Source: an uncultured Phaeodactylibacter sp.
Lineage (GTDB): Bacteria > Bacteroidota > Bacteroidia > Chitinophagales > Saprospiraceae
Direction of reading: 5' to 3'
Length of the DNA: 11,585 nt
Assembly: GCA_913062745.1 (NCBI GenBank)
Contig: CAJXXJ010000053.1
Location: 1 to 11,585, forward strand
The notes beneath the pieces are model-generated. The model ran no database searches, had not been told where the DNA came from, and saw nothing but the letters and a program-made list of their open reading frames with translations. Shown here piece after piece: positions 1 to 7,631 of this stretch. The position numbers and the translations under genes are program-made. Within the stretch, counting starts at the first letter, position 1, and each line of letters opens with the position of its first letter.

Positions 1-2
1 CG

Positions 3-1421
3 GATGCGCTCGACTACCGGGAACGCGCACCTCTCGCCGCCGGGCGCGATATGTACCTCGACAGCAGCGGGCAGGTTATCGAAGGGCTGAGCCGGCGCGG
101 AGCACTAGCCGCTGGCGTGCCCGGCACCGTAGCCGGCATGCAGGCCGCTTACGATAAGTACAGCCAGCTAAAGGACTGGAAAGCGCTGCTTGGCCCGGCT
201 ATCCGGTACGCCGCGGAGGGCTTTAATATTTCGCAGACCGAAGCCGATCGCCTCAACCGCTTCCAGGAAGAATTCCGGGAGTTCAACGAAACGCCCAACC
301 CCTTCATCCGCGACAGCTTCTACGCCGGATACCTGCTCAAACAGCCGGAGCTGGCCAATACTCTGCGGGCCATACAGCAGTACGGGAAGAACGGGTTCTA
401 CGAAGGCGCCACGGCCCGGGCGATCACGATGGAGATGAAAGACAAGGGCGGCCTGATCACCGCAGAGGACCTCGCAGAATACGAGCCCGCCTGGCGCGCG
501 CCGGTGCTGTTCAATTATCACAACTACCGCATCATTGGTATGCCGCCTTCCTCCAGCGGCGGGGTCGCGCTTTCGCAAATGCTGGGCATGATCGAGCCGT
601 TCCACCTGAAAGAATACGAATTTCACAGCCCGGCTGCCGTGCACCTAATGGTGGAAGCAGAGCGCCGCGCTTATGCCGACCGGGCCCGCTATTTGGGCGA
701 TAGCGATTTTTACGAGGTGCCGGTCGACTCCCTGATCAGCGAAGATTATCTGGCCAGCCGTATGGAAACCTTTCAGCCCGGCCAGGCCAGCAACAGCGAT
801 CAGGTGGCAGCCGGCGCCTTCCGGGTACTGAAGGAAAGCTTCGAAACCACCCACACTTCGATTGTGGATGCCGACGGGCAGGCGGTTTCCGTCACTACCA
901 CCCTGAACTCCAACTATGGCTGCAAAATATGGGTGCGCAGCGGCGGCTTTTTCCTGAACAATGAGATGGACGACTTCAGCGCCAAGCCGGGCGTGCCGAA
1001 TCAGTTCGGGCTGCTGGGCTCCGAAGCCAATGCCATAGCACCCGGTAAACGCATGCTCAGCTCTATGACGCCTACCATTATAGAAAGCAACGATCAGCTC
1101 TATATGGTGCTGGGCGCGCCGGGCGGCTCCACCATCATTACCGCCGTGTACCAGGTCTTCCTGAATGTCGCCGAATTCGGCATGAGCCTGGAGGATGCCG
1201 TCAATGCCGGCCGCTTCCACCATCAGTGGCTGCCGGATGAGATACTGATGGAGGCCGGTGCACTGCCCGACAGTACCGTGCAGGCGCTGCGGGGCATGGG
1301 CCATCAGTTCCGCGAAATTGAACGCATGGCCGTCATCAAAGCCATCCACCGGGAGGAAGACGGGCTGCTCCGCGCAGCGGGCGACCCCCGCAATCCGGAT
1401 GATGATGCCCGCGGCTACTAA
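3..1421 (+). CDS. ggt: Gamma-glutamyltransferase (glutathione hydrolase), 5'-truncated
   Basis: The enzyme cleaves the gamma-glutamyl bond of glutathione and related compounds and passes the glutamyl group to water or an amino acid, normally in the periplasm. The reading frame is open to the left edge, so the signal peptide and early part of the large subunit are missing; 472 residues are visible. The frame begins with ALDYRERAP, matching the family segment that holds the substrate-carboxylate-binding arginine. The autocleavage site and catalytic threonine lie in ETTHTSIVDADG (Thr codon at 846), which starts the small subunit. Further family landmarks follow: NNEMDDFSAKPGVPN (aspartate and lid loop), LSSMTPTI, GAPGGST and FHHQWLPDE, and a normal C-terminus GDPRNPDDDARGY. 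All processing and active-site motifs in view are intact. The ATG at 51 is internal, not the true start. The next gene begins 58 bp downstream. Confidence 0.96.
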   Translation, partial: DALDYRERAPLAAGRDMYLDSSGQVIEGLSRRGALAAGVPGTVAGMQAAYDKYSQLKDWKALLGPAIRYAAEGFNISQTEADRLNRFQEEFREFNETPNPFIRDSFYAGYLLKQPELANTLRAIQQYGKNGFYEGATARAITMEMKDKGGLITAEDLAEYEPAWRAPVLFNYHNYRIIGMPPSSSGGVALSQMLGMIEPFHLKEYEFHSPAAVHLMVEAERRAYADRARYLGDSDFYEVPVDSLISEDYLASRMETFQPGQASNSDQVAAGAFRVLKESFETTHTSIVDADGQAVSVTTTLNSNYGCKIWVRSGGFFLNNEMDDFSAKPGVPNQFGLLGSEANAIAPGKRMLSSMTPTIIESNDQLYMVLGAPGGSTIITAVYQVFLNVAEFGMSLEDAVNAGRFHHQWLPDEILMEAGALPDSTVQALRGMGHQFREIERMAVIKAIHREEDGLLRAAGDPRNPDDDARGY

Positions 1422-1479
1422 ATTGCACAAAACTCTGCGCCTTCTGTAGCGTTACTTGTGTTGTTGTTCCAAAACTTAA

Positions 1480-2493
1480 ATGCAAAGCATGCAGCAGACT
1501 CTCAGCCGGGGCCAAGCCATAAACCGGATGAACGAGTGGGGGGCAAACGGCGTCCCTTTCCTCTTCCTTATCGACTTTGAACTGCAGCGGCCTATCGTAC
1601 AACGGCTAAGCGAGCTTTCCCCCGGGCAGCTGATGTACGATATCAACGGGCAGTCCAACGCCAGCGGAACAGCCGGGCATAAGCCGGTGCACTTCGAGCG
1701 CTGCCCGATGCCCCTGCACAATTACGCCACTGCCTTCCAACACGTACAGGCTGGCATCCGTGCCGGCAATTCCTATTTGCTGAATCTGGCTTTCCCAACG
1801 CCGGTAGAAACAAACCTCAGCCTGCGGGAAATATTCCTGCGCAGCCGGGCACGCTACCGGATCTGGCTAAAGAACACCTTCACCTGCTTCTCGCCGGAAA
1901 CATTCGTGACGGTCTCTCCGCAGGGGCGCATCGCTTCCTTCCCGATGAAAGGTACGATAGACGCGAGCCTGCCCGCTGCCCGCGAACAACTGCTGGCGAA
2001 CGAAAAGGAACGGGCGGAGCACGCTACCATCGTAGACCTGATCCGCAACGACCTGAGCCGGGTAGCCACAGGCGTCAAAGTGGCCCGCTACCGCTACCTC
2101 GAGTCCATCCCCACCCATCAGGGCCAGCTGCTGCAGAGCAGCTCGGAAATCAGCGGACAGCTGCCGCCGCAGTGGGAACGGCAAATTGGCGACCTCCTGT
2201 TCCAGCTGCTGCCGGCCGGCTCCATCAGCGGGGCGCCTAAGCGCAAAACAGTGGAAATTATTCAGGCCGCCGAAGGGCAGAGCCGGGGCTACTACACCGG
2301 CGTCTGCGGCCTGTTTGACGGGCAGCGGCTCGACAGCGGCGTGATGATCCGGTTTATTGAAGAACAGGCAGACGGGCTCGTTTTCCGCAGCGGTGGCGGC
2401 ATCACCGCGCGCAGCCGCATGGAAGAAGAGTACGAAGAGATGATCCGCAAAGCTTACCTGCCCTTCGCCGCCCAAGCCGTGCCCACCCCATGA
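1480..2493 (+). CDS. pabB: Aminodeoxychorismate synthase component I (PabB-like chorismate-binding enzyme)
   Basis: This chorismate-binding protein probably adds ammonia to chorismate to give 4-amino-4-deoxychorismate, the first step to 4-aminobenzoate and folate. The 337 residues carry the core family signatures in order: PMKGTI (Lys157, the PabB-type catalytic lysine), DLIRNDLSRV (186-195), LLPAGSISGAPK (243-254), YYTG (271-274) and SGGGIT (304-309), followed by the glutamate-rich EEEYEEM. It is shorter than E. coli PabB (about 450) because the N-terminal domain is reduced, as is common in Bacteroidota. In-frame ATGs exist at 1480, 1489 and 1528; the earliest two keep the conserved AINRMNEW...PFLFLIDF segment. 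It overlaps the next gene by 4 bp (ATGA), which supports translational coupling to a PabC-type enzyme and argues for PabB rather than anthranilate or isochorismate synthase. No glutaminase partner (PabA) is in the window. A possible -7 element TACTTGTG lies at 1453-1460, without a clear -33. Confidence 0.9.
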   Translation: MQSMQQTLSRGQAINRMNEWGANGVPFLFLIDFELQRPIVQRLSELSPGQLMYDINGQSNASGTAGHKPVHFERCPMPLHNYATAFQHVQAGIRAGNSYLLNLAFPTPVETNLSLREIFLRSRARYRIWLKNTFTCFSPETFVTVSPQGRIASFPMKGTIDASLPAAREQLLANEKERAEHATIVDLIRNDLSRVATGVKVARYRYLESIPTHQGQLLQSSSEISGQLPPQWERQIGDLLFQLLPAGSISGAPKRKTVEIIQAAEGQSRGYYTGVCGLFDGQRLDSGVMIRFIEEQADGLVFRSGGGITARSRMEEEYEEMIRKAYLPFAAQAVPTP

Positions 2494-3080
2494 AGCTGCT
2501 GCTGGAAACCATCTGTTGCCAGGACGGTCAGCTGCAGGCATTGCCGTGGCACGAAGCGCGTATGCGGGACAGCCTGCAGCAACTCGGTGGCGGCCTCTCC
2601 TTCCCGCTCAGCCAAATCCGGGTACCGGAACACGCCCGGGCAGGCCGGTACAAATGCCGGCTGCTCTACAACGGGCAGCTGCAACAGACGGAATTCCTGC
2701 CCTACCGAATCCGCCCGGTCCGGCACCTCCGGCTGATGGAAGCGGGCCATATCGACTATTCCTGCAAGTATGCCGACCGCCGTGCCATTGAAGCCCTCTT
2801 TGCCGCACGGGGCGATGCCGATGATATCCTGATGGTCCGCAACGGCTATATCACCGATACCTCCTACGCCAATGTGGCTCTCTGGGACGGGGCAGCCTGG
2901 CATACGCCGGCCACCCCGATGCTTCCCGGTACCCGCCGGGCACGGCTGCTGCAACAAAATCAATTGCAGGAATCCCGCATACGGATTGCAGACCTGGTGC
3001 ACTTTCAGCAAATTGCGCTGTTCAATGCGATGATGGGGCTGCACGAAGGGCCCCGCCTGCCGGTAAAAGCTATTTTATAG
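2490..3080 (+). CDS. pabC: Short class IV aminotransferase-fold protein, probable aminodeoxychorismate lyase
   Basis: A fold-type IV PLP enzyme, probably the lyase that releases pyruvate from aminodeoxychorismate to give 4-aminobenzoate. The PLP lysine is most likely Lys93 in YSCKYADR. Other landmarks are WHEARM (20-25), KCRLLY (55-60), ITDTSYANVALWDG (121-134, corresponding to the usual TETxxANV strand) and MLPGTRRARLL (144-154), which binds the cofactor phosphate region. At 196 residues it is much shorter than E. coli PabC (about 270), with the N-terminal domain trimmed. The family glutamate in TExxxANV is an aspartate here (TDTSYANV). The start is fixed by the 4-bp overlap with pabB. The function rests mainly on that coupling; a D-amino-acid or branched-chain aminotransferase role cannot be excluded from sequence alone. 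Confidence 0.82.
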   Translation: MKLLLETICCQDGQLQALPWHEARMRDSLQQLGGGLSFPLSQIRVPEHARAGRYKCRLLYNGQLQQTEFLPYRIRPVRHLRLMEAGHIDYSCKYADRRAIEALFAARGDADDILMVRNGYITDTSYANVALWDGAAWHTPATPMLPGTRRARLLQQNQLQESRIRIADLVHFQQIALFNAMMGLHEGPRLPVKAIL

Positions 3081-3108
3081 TATAACCCAAAATTAATGAA
3101 CCGCTAAC

Positions 3109-3138
3109 TTGCGCAAATGGGGAGAATTCCTACCTTTC
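3109..3138 (+). promoter_or_regulatory. Bacteroidota-type promoter for the ATP-grasp-like gene
   Basis: TTG at 3109-3111, a 19-base spacer, then TACCTTTC at 3131-3138. This matches the Bacteroidota consensus TTG-N17-23-TAnnTTTG with a single mismatch in the last base. Transcription would start near 3145, leaving a leader of about 13 bases before the ATG at 3158. It suggests that the ATP-grasp-like gene and the channel gene behind it form a unit separate from pabBC. Confidence 0.55.
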
Positions 3139-3157
3139 CACCGCTAAAGCACAATTC

Positions 3158-4591
3158 ATGAAAGCGAAACTGATTCAACCTGGCGAATTTGAACCCGCCG
3201 ACCACTGGTACGCCAAAGCGCTCAACGCGACTATACACCCGATGATTTCCTTTTTTCTGCACCTCGACCAGGAAAGGATTATCAAACGCTACTGCCACCT
3301 CCACCCTATGGTACGCCCGGAACGGCTGCGCGAACTGCTCAAATACAAGCCCAAACACTTCGTTTGGGCCGGAGCAGACCTCATGCACGTCACCAATGAA
3401 CGGGGCAAGCGGCAGATGGTCGTCATCGAGAACAACTCCTGCCCTTCCGGGCAAAAATCCATGCCGCTGCTCGATGATAACAAAGAGCAGGGCGGCTACC
3501 GTACCCTCATGGAGCGCACCATCAAGCCGCTGATGAAAGGCAAACGGGTGCCGCAGGGGGAACTGGCGGTGATTTACGATAAGAACCCCATGGAAGCCTC
3601 CGGCTACGCCCGCGCTATGGCTGATGTGTTCAGCGAGCCGGTACACTATGTGTCGTATTACAAAAACGATACCGACCCGGCCGTGCGCATCAAGGACGGT
3701 ATCGTCTATGTGCTGGGCGCAGACGGCGAATGGCACAAGATACGGGCTGCGTTCCGCTACCTGACCCAAAGCCCGTGGACGCGGCTGCCGGTAGAGAGCC
3801 GCACGCAGATTTTCAACCCTATCATAGCCTGCCTGGCTGGCGGCCGTAATAAAATGCTGGCCTCCAAAGCCTACGACATCTTCAACTCCGAGCTGGAAGG
3901 CAGCGGCCTTGAAATCCTGACACCGGAAACCATTTGGGACGTGGGCCGCGAACAGGTCCCCATATGGGTGCGCTCCCTCGGCGGGCAGGCGGTGGTCAAA
4001 AACCCCTACAGCAATGCCGGGCAGGGCGTCTTCACCATCGTAAATGATCAGGAGCTGGAAGACTTTATGAAAATGGAGTTCTTCTACGAGCGCTTCATCG
4101 TGCAGTCGCTGATCGGCAATTACAACTGGAGCTCCACGAGCAGCAAAGGGCGGCTTTACCACATCGGTACGGTGCCAAGCTCAAAGGGCAATACCTACGT
4201 GGCCGACCTGCGCATGATGGTCAGCTATACGCCGGAGGGTATCCGCCCACTGAGCATCTACGCCCGCCGGGCAGCCAAGCCGCTGGCCGACCACATCGAG
4301 GACGGCACCAACAGCTGGGAAATGCTGGGCACCAACCTGTCTATCAAAGAGGGCGACAACAGCTGGGGCTCCGACACGAACCGCCTGATGCTGATGGACC
4401 GCCGCGACTTCAACAAACTGGGCGTAGGCCTGGATGACCTGGTGGATGCCTATATTCAGACCGTGCTGTCCATGATTGCTATCGACAAAATGTCGAGCAC
4501 GCTGTTCAATACCAAGAATAAGTTCCGCACCCGCCTGTTCCGCTCGCTGGACGACGACAAGGCGCTGCTGGATGAAATCATGATCCGCTAA
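3158..4591 (+). CDS. ATP-grasp-like protein of unknown substrate
   Basis: I do not recognise a named gene. The 477-residue protein looks soluble, with no signal peptide or membrane segment. Several stretches resemble ATP-grasp carboxylate-amine ligases. AVVKNPYSNAGQGVFTI (278-294) looks like the nucleotide-binding lysine strand plus the glycine-rich loop. FYERFIVQSLIG (309-320) resembles the adenine-binding edge strand. VVIENNSCPSGQKSMP (88-103) resembles the N-x-x-x-PSG segment of circularly permuted ATP-grasp proteins, and VADLRMMVSY (348-357) could give a metal or substrate ligand. If so, it would join a carboxylate to an amine using ATP, but no substrate can be named. It has a good promoter at 3109-3138. 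Its stop codon is immediately followed by the ATG of an MscS-type channel, so the two are almost certainly co-expressed. The coding call is very secure; the fold is moderately secure. Confidence 0.9.
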   Translation: MKAKLIQPGEFEPADHWYAKALNATIHPMISFFLHLDQERIIKRYCHLHPMVRPERLRELLKYKPKHFVWAGADLMHVTNERGKRQMVVIENNSCPSGQKSMPLLDDNKEQGGYRTLMERTIKPLMKGKRVPQGELAVIYDKNPMEASGYARAMADVFSEPVHYVSYYKNDTDPAVRIKDGIVYVLGADGEWHKIRAAFRYLTQSPWTRLPVESRTQIFNPIIACLAGGRNKMLASKAYDIFNSELEGSGLEILTPETIWDVGREQVPIWVRSLGGQAVVKNPYSNAGQGVFTIVNDQELEDFMKMEFFYERFIVQSLIGNYNWSSTSSKGRLYHIGTVPSSKGNTYVADLRMMVSYTPEGIRPLSIYARRAAKPLADHIEDGTNSWEMLGTNLSIKEGDNSWGSDTNRLMLMDRRDFNKLGVGLDDLVDAYIQTVLSMIAIDKMSSTLFNTKNKFRTRLFRSLDDDKALLDEIMIR

Positions 4592-5452
4592 ATGGAGAAA
4601 TACACGCATATCGGACTCTTCCTGGCGATCGTAGCGGGCACCATCGTTACCGCACTGACCGTCAATTGGTTTTTCCGGCGCTTCCTGCAGCGATCCACCC
4701 TGGTCATGCGCAACGACCCGACCAACTACGTGTTCCTGCGGCACGCGCTGATGGGGCTTATCTATGTATTGGGCATCGGCTGGGCGGTGTACACGCTGCC
4801 CAACCTGCGCGCCATTGCCAATTCGCTGCTGGCTGGTGCCGGTATCCTGGCTGTAGCAGTAGGCTTCGCCTCCCAGCACGCTTTATCCAATATCATCAGC
4901 GGTGTTTTTATCATCATCTTCAAGCCCTTCCGGGTCAATGACCGCCTGCGCTTTCAGTCGGGCATGAAGGGCATTGTAGAGGACATCACCCTGCGGCATG
5001 TTGTCATCCGTGATTTTGAAAACCGCCGCATCCTCATCCCCAACTCGGTAATCAGCGACGAGGTGCTGGTCAACTCTGACTTCGGGGAAGACAAAATCTG
5101 CAAATGGATAGAACCGCTGATCACCTACAACTCCGACCTGCAGGCCGCCCGGCGCATCATGCAGGAAGAAGGCGAGCAGCACCCCAATCTTATTGAATGG
5201 CGCAGTGAAGAGGATATAGCGGAAGGAGCACCTTTGGTGCGGGTACGGGTAGTAGGCCTGGAAGAAAACGGCTACCGGCTGCGCGCTTACCTGTGGGCAA
5301 AGAATGACGCTGATGCTTTCGCCATGGGCTGCGATTATATGGAAGCGCTGCTGCAGCGCTTTGAGCGGGAGCCGCGGGTCAGTATTGCCATACCGCAGCG
5401 CCGCATCTATACCTCTGAGGCCAGCAAGCCGACCGGCAGCGGAGCGGAGTAA
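4592..5452 (+). CDS. MscS-family mechanosensitive ion channel
   Basis: A small-conductance mechanosensitive channel of the inner membrane that would open under membrane tension and release solutes in osmotic downshock. The 286-residue protein has the minimal MscS plan. Three hydrophobic segments lie at about 7-29, 46-68 and 73-111. The third is the pore helix with the signature ANSLLAGAGILAVAVGFASQ followed by NIISGVFIIIFKPFRVNDRL. The beta domain carries GIVEDITLRHVVIRDFENRRILIPNSVI (127-154), and an alpha/beta C-terminal domain follows. The start ATG at 4592 directly abuts the upstream TAA, so translation is probably coupled to the ATP-grasp-like gene. The last dozen residues (SEASKPTGSGAE) look disordered. 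Some MscS-like proteins have other gating or transport roles, so the exact stimulus is inferred. Confidence 0.94.
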   Translation: MEKYTHIGLFLAIVAGTIVTALTVNWFFRRFLQRSTLVMRNDPTNYVFLRHALMGLIYVLGIGWAVYTLPNLRAIANSLLAGAGILAVAVGFASQHALSNIISGVFIIIFKPFRVNDRLRFQSGMKGIVEDITLRHVVIRDFENRRILIPNSVISDEVLVNSDFGEDKICKWIEPLITYNSDLQAARRIMQEEGEQHPNLIEWRSEEDIAEGAPLVRVRVVGLEENGYRLRAYLWAKNDADAFAMGCDYMEALLQRFEREPRVSIAIPQRRIYTSEASKPTGSGAE

Positions 5453-5524
5453 TAGCCGGGGAATGCCTCCTTTTTAGTAACTTCCCGCTCCGAATTATTG
5501 TCCGAACCAATACGAAACCAACCA

Positions 5525-7195
5525 ATGAATACTGACATTCAAATCGCGCAGCAGGCGAAGCTGCAGAGAATCAGCGCTATTGCCGAGAAACTTGGCCTGT
5601 CTGACGATCAGCTCGAGCCCTACGGCCACTACAAGGCAAAACTCCCCCTTTCCCTCATCGATAAGGATAAAGCCAAACAGAGTAAACTCATTCTCGTGAC
5701 CGCTATCTCCCCCACCCCGGCGGGCGAAGGCAAGACCACGATGTCGATCGGGCTGGCGCAGGGCCTGCACAAAATTGGCAAAAAAGTAAGCGTAGTGCTG
5801 CGGGAGCCCTCCCTCGGGCCGGTTTTCGGCATTAAGGGCGGTGCTACCGGCGGCGGCTATTCGCAGGTGCTGCCCATGGAGGATATCAACCTGCATTTTA
5901 CCGGCGACTTTTCAGCCGTGGAAAAAGCCCACAACCTGCTGGCTGCCCTCATCGACAACAACGTGCAGGCCAAAAAGAACAACCTCGGCATCGACCCGCG
6001 CACAGTGGTATGGAAACGCGTAATGGACATGAACGACCGCGCACTGCGCCATACCATCGTAGGCCTGGGCGGCACGGCCAACGGCGTGCCCCGCGAAACC
6101 GGCTTTGATATCACCGCTGCTTCCGAAATCATGGCTATCCTCTGCCTGAGCAACGACCCGGCCGACCTGAAAGCGCGGCTCGGCAACATCTTCGTCGGCT
6201 TCACCTACGATAAGAAGCCGGTGTACGCCCGCGATCTCAAAGCACAGGGCGCTATGGCTGCGCTGCTGAAGGACGCCATCAAGCCTAACCTGGTGCAGAC
6301 CATAGAGGGCGTGCCGGCGCTCATCCACGGCGGGCCTTTCGCCAATATTGCGCAGGGCACCAACACCGTGATCGCCACCCGTATGGGTATGAGCCTGAGC
6401 GATTATGTAGTCACGGAGGCCGGCTTCGGGGCCGACCTGGGCGCAGAGAAGTTTCTGGATATCAAATGCCAGAGTGCCGGGCTTTCGCCCAAAGCAGTGG
6501 TCCTCGTAGCAACGGTACGGGCGCTGAAGTACCACGGCGGCCAGTCGCTGAAAGAACTCTCAGCGCCCAACCCGGCTGCCGTAAGCCGCGGGCTGGAAAA
6601 CCTGGAAAAACACCTGGAGAACATCCGCTCCTTTGGGCTGCCGGCGGTGGTGGCGATCAACCGCTTTACGCAGGATACCGAAGAGGAAATACAGCTCATC
6701 CGGGAGCGCTGCCAGCAACAGGGCGTGAAAGTTTCGCTGGCGGAAATTTGGGCGAAGGGCGGAGAAGGCGGCACCGAACTGGCAGAACTGGTGAGTCAGC
6801 TGGCGGATGCCCAAACGGCCCCATTCCGCCCGCAGTACGACTGGAAGGATAGCGTAAAAGACAAAATCAACGCAGTTGCAACCCGCATTTACGGCGCGGA
6901 CGGCGTAGACTACAGCGCACAGGCGGAAAAGGACCTGCGCCGCATCAGCAAACTGGGGCTGGAACAATTGCCGGTTTGCATCGCCAAAACTCAGAAGTCA
7001 CTTTCGGACGACCCGAAGCTGCTCGGCCGCCCTTCCGGATTCCGCATCAGTATCCGGGAAATCGAAATTGCTGCCGGGGCCGGCTTCCTCGTGCCCATCA
7101 GTGGCAATATGATGCGCATGCCGGGCCTTCCGGCTGAGCCTGCTGCCAATGCGATCGACATCGATGCCGAGGGGAATATTTCCGGATTATTTTAG
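5525..7195 (+). CDS. fhs: Formate--tetrahydrofolate ligase
   Basis: This cytosolic enzyme uses ATP to join formate to tetrahydrofolate, giving 10-formyltetrahydrofolate for purine synthesis and the one-carbon pool. The 556-residue product has the usual family length. The ATP loop TPAGEGKTT lies at 64-72. The two family signatures follow: REPSLGPVFGIKGGATGGGYSQV (93-115) and PMEDINLHFTGD (117-128). The C-terminus ends in the typical GNMMRMPGLP...AANAIDID...GLF. I chose the ATG at 5525, which gives MNTDIQIAQQAK; the in-frame TTG at 5498 adds only nine unconserved residues. The gap from the channel gene is 72 bp and no convincing promoter was found there, so it may be read through or have a weak one. 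A strong terminator follows at 7221-7258. It is functionally related to pabB and pabC, which feed folate synthesis. Confidence 0.97.
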   Translation: MNTDIQIAQQAKLQRISAIAEKLGLSDDQLEPYGHYKAKLPLSLIDKDKAKQSKLILVTAISPTPAGEGKTTMSIGLAQGLHKIGKKVSVVLREPSLGPVFGIKGGATGGGYSQVLPMEDINLHFTGDFSAVEKAHNLLAALIDNNVQAKKNNLGIDPRTVVWKRVMDMNDRALRHTIVGLGGTANGVPRETGFDITAASEIMAILCLSNDPADLKARLGNIFVGFTYDKKPVYARDLKAQGAMAALLKDAIKPNLVQTIEGVPALIHGGPFANIAQGTNTVIATRMGMSLSDYVVTEAGFGADLGAEKFLDIKCQSAGLSPKAVVLVATVRALKYHGGQSLKELSAPNPAAVSRGLENLEKHLENIRSFGLPAVVAINRFTQDTEEEIQLIRERCQQQGVKVSLAEIWAKGGEGGTELAELVSQLADAQTAPFRPQYDWKDSVKDKINAVATRIYGADGVDYSAQAEKDLRRISKLGLEQLPVCIAKTQKSLSDDPKLLGRPSGFRISIREIEIAAGAGFLVPISGNMMRMPGLPAEPAANAIDIDAEGNISGLF

Positions 7196-7220
7196 GAAGA
7201 AATACCAGGCACAACCATTA

Positions 7221-7258
7221 GCAGGAATTCGGCAGCAGCCGGGTTCCTGCTTTTTTTT
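7221..7258 (+). terminator. Intrinsic terminator after fhs
   Basis: GCAGGAA (7221-7227) pairs perfectly with TTCCTGC (7244-7250). Inside it, CGGC (7230-7233) pairs with GCCG (7238-7241) around an AGCA loop, with 2-base bulges on each side. Eight T residues follow at 7251-7258. It lies 26 bp after the fhs stop codon and ends the plus-strand block. There is no matching T-run in the opposite orientation, so it probably acts only for fhs. Confidence 0.88.
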
Positions 7259-7267
7259 GCGGAAACG

Positions 7268-7507
7268 CTACTCTATCAGATGGTCTTCTATGGGCAGCCC
7301 CTTGCGCAGGCGGTGCAGCCTTTCCTGGCACTGCTCGCAAATGCCCAGGTGGCTGATAAGATGCTGATACTCGGCTGTGCTCTGCGAAAGCCGCCCCCTC
7401 CAGAAATCTGTGATGACGGAAGTATGCGGGCACTGATAGGTACGCCAGATGCGATAGAGGATTCTGGATACGCTGTAAGCCAGCAGTAAAAGGACAATTA
7501 GAACCAT
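7268..7507 (-). CDS. Small membrane protein with HxxxCxxC motif
   Basis: A 79-residue protein of unknown role. Residues 1-19 (MVLIVLLLLAYSVSRILYR) form one probable membrane segment. The remainder is charged and contains HLISHLGICEQCQERLHRL (49-67), where His53, Cys57 and Cys60 give an H-x3-C-x2-C pattern like the zinc-binding motif of anti-sigma factors (zf-HC2). Here the membrane helix precedes the motif, and no sigma-factor gene lies nearby, so an anti-sigma role is not supported by context; a small zinc- or redox-sensitive membrane protein is equally possible. It is the only minus-strand gene between 1 and 9240. Of the overlapping frames here this one has the most protein-like composition, but it could still be spurious. 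No clear promoter was found upstream. Confidence 0.6.
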   Translation of the reverse strand: MVLIVLLLLAYSVSRILYRIWRTYQCPHTSVITDFWRGRLSQSTAEYQHLISHLGICEQCQERLHRLRKGLPIEDHLIE

Positions 7508-7596
7508 AGCATAAGCCGGCGGACGACAGGGGCAGTTTTAAGTAAAATGATTGGAACTTCTCTCTAAAGCGTTGCAAAACAGGGCAAATTGAACTA

Positions 7597-7625
7597 TTTG
7601 TTCACAGACACCGTTATTATTATTG
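7597..7625 (+). promoter_or_regulatory. Bacteroidota-type promoter
   Basis: TTTG at 7597-7600 and TATTATTG at 7618-7625, separated by 17 bases. The second element matches TAnnTTTG in all but one base, and the spacing falls within the 17-23 range described for Flavobacterium promoters. Transcription would begin near 7632. It would drive either a small RNA ending at 7828 or the small-gene cluster beginning at 7852. Confidence 0.5.
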
Positions 7626-7631
7626 TAAAGA

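Noticed and set aside
645..1430. Long minus-strand open frame (261 codons) opposite the gamma-glutamyltransferase gene
   Set aside because: It lies wholly antisense to a strongly conserved enzyme, and its composition (rich in H, G, A) is typical of the shadow of a GC-rich gene.
3104..4162. Minus-strand open frame of 352 codons opposite the ATP-grasp-like gene
   Set aside because: The plus-strand frame covers the region more fully, has a promoter and is coupled to the channel gene; the antisense protein shows no recognisable motif.
5440..5480. Terminator between the MscS gene and fhs
   Set aside because: Only weak GG/CC pairings precede TTTTT; no stem longer than 4 bp could be found.
5498..5524. 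TTG start for fhs adding nine residues
   Set aside because: The ATG at 5525 gives the standard family length and a normal N-terminus.
7218..7577. 119-codon minus-strand frame overlapping the HxxxCxxC gene
   Set aside because: It runs through the fhs terminator hairpin and has no motif or convincing composition; the 79-residue frame is better.
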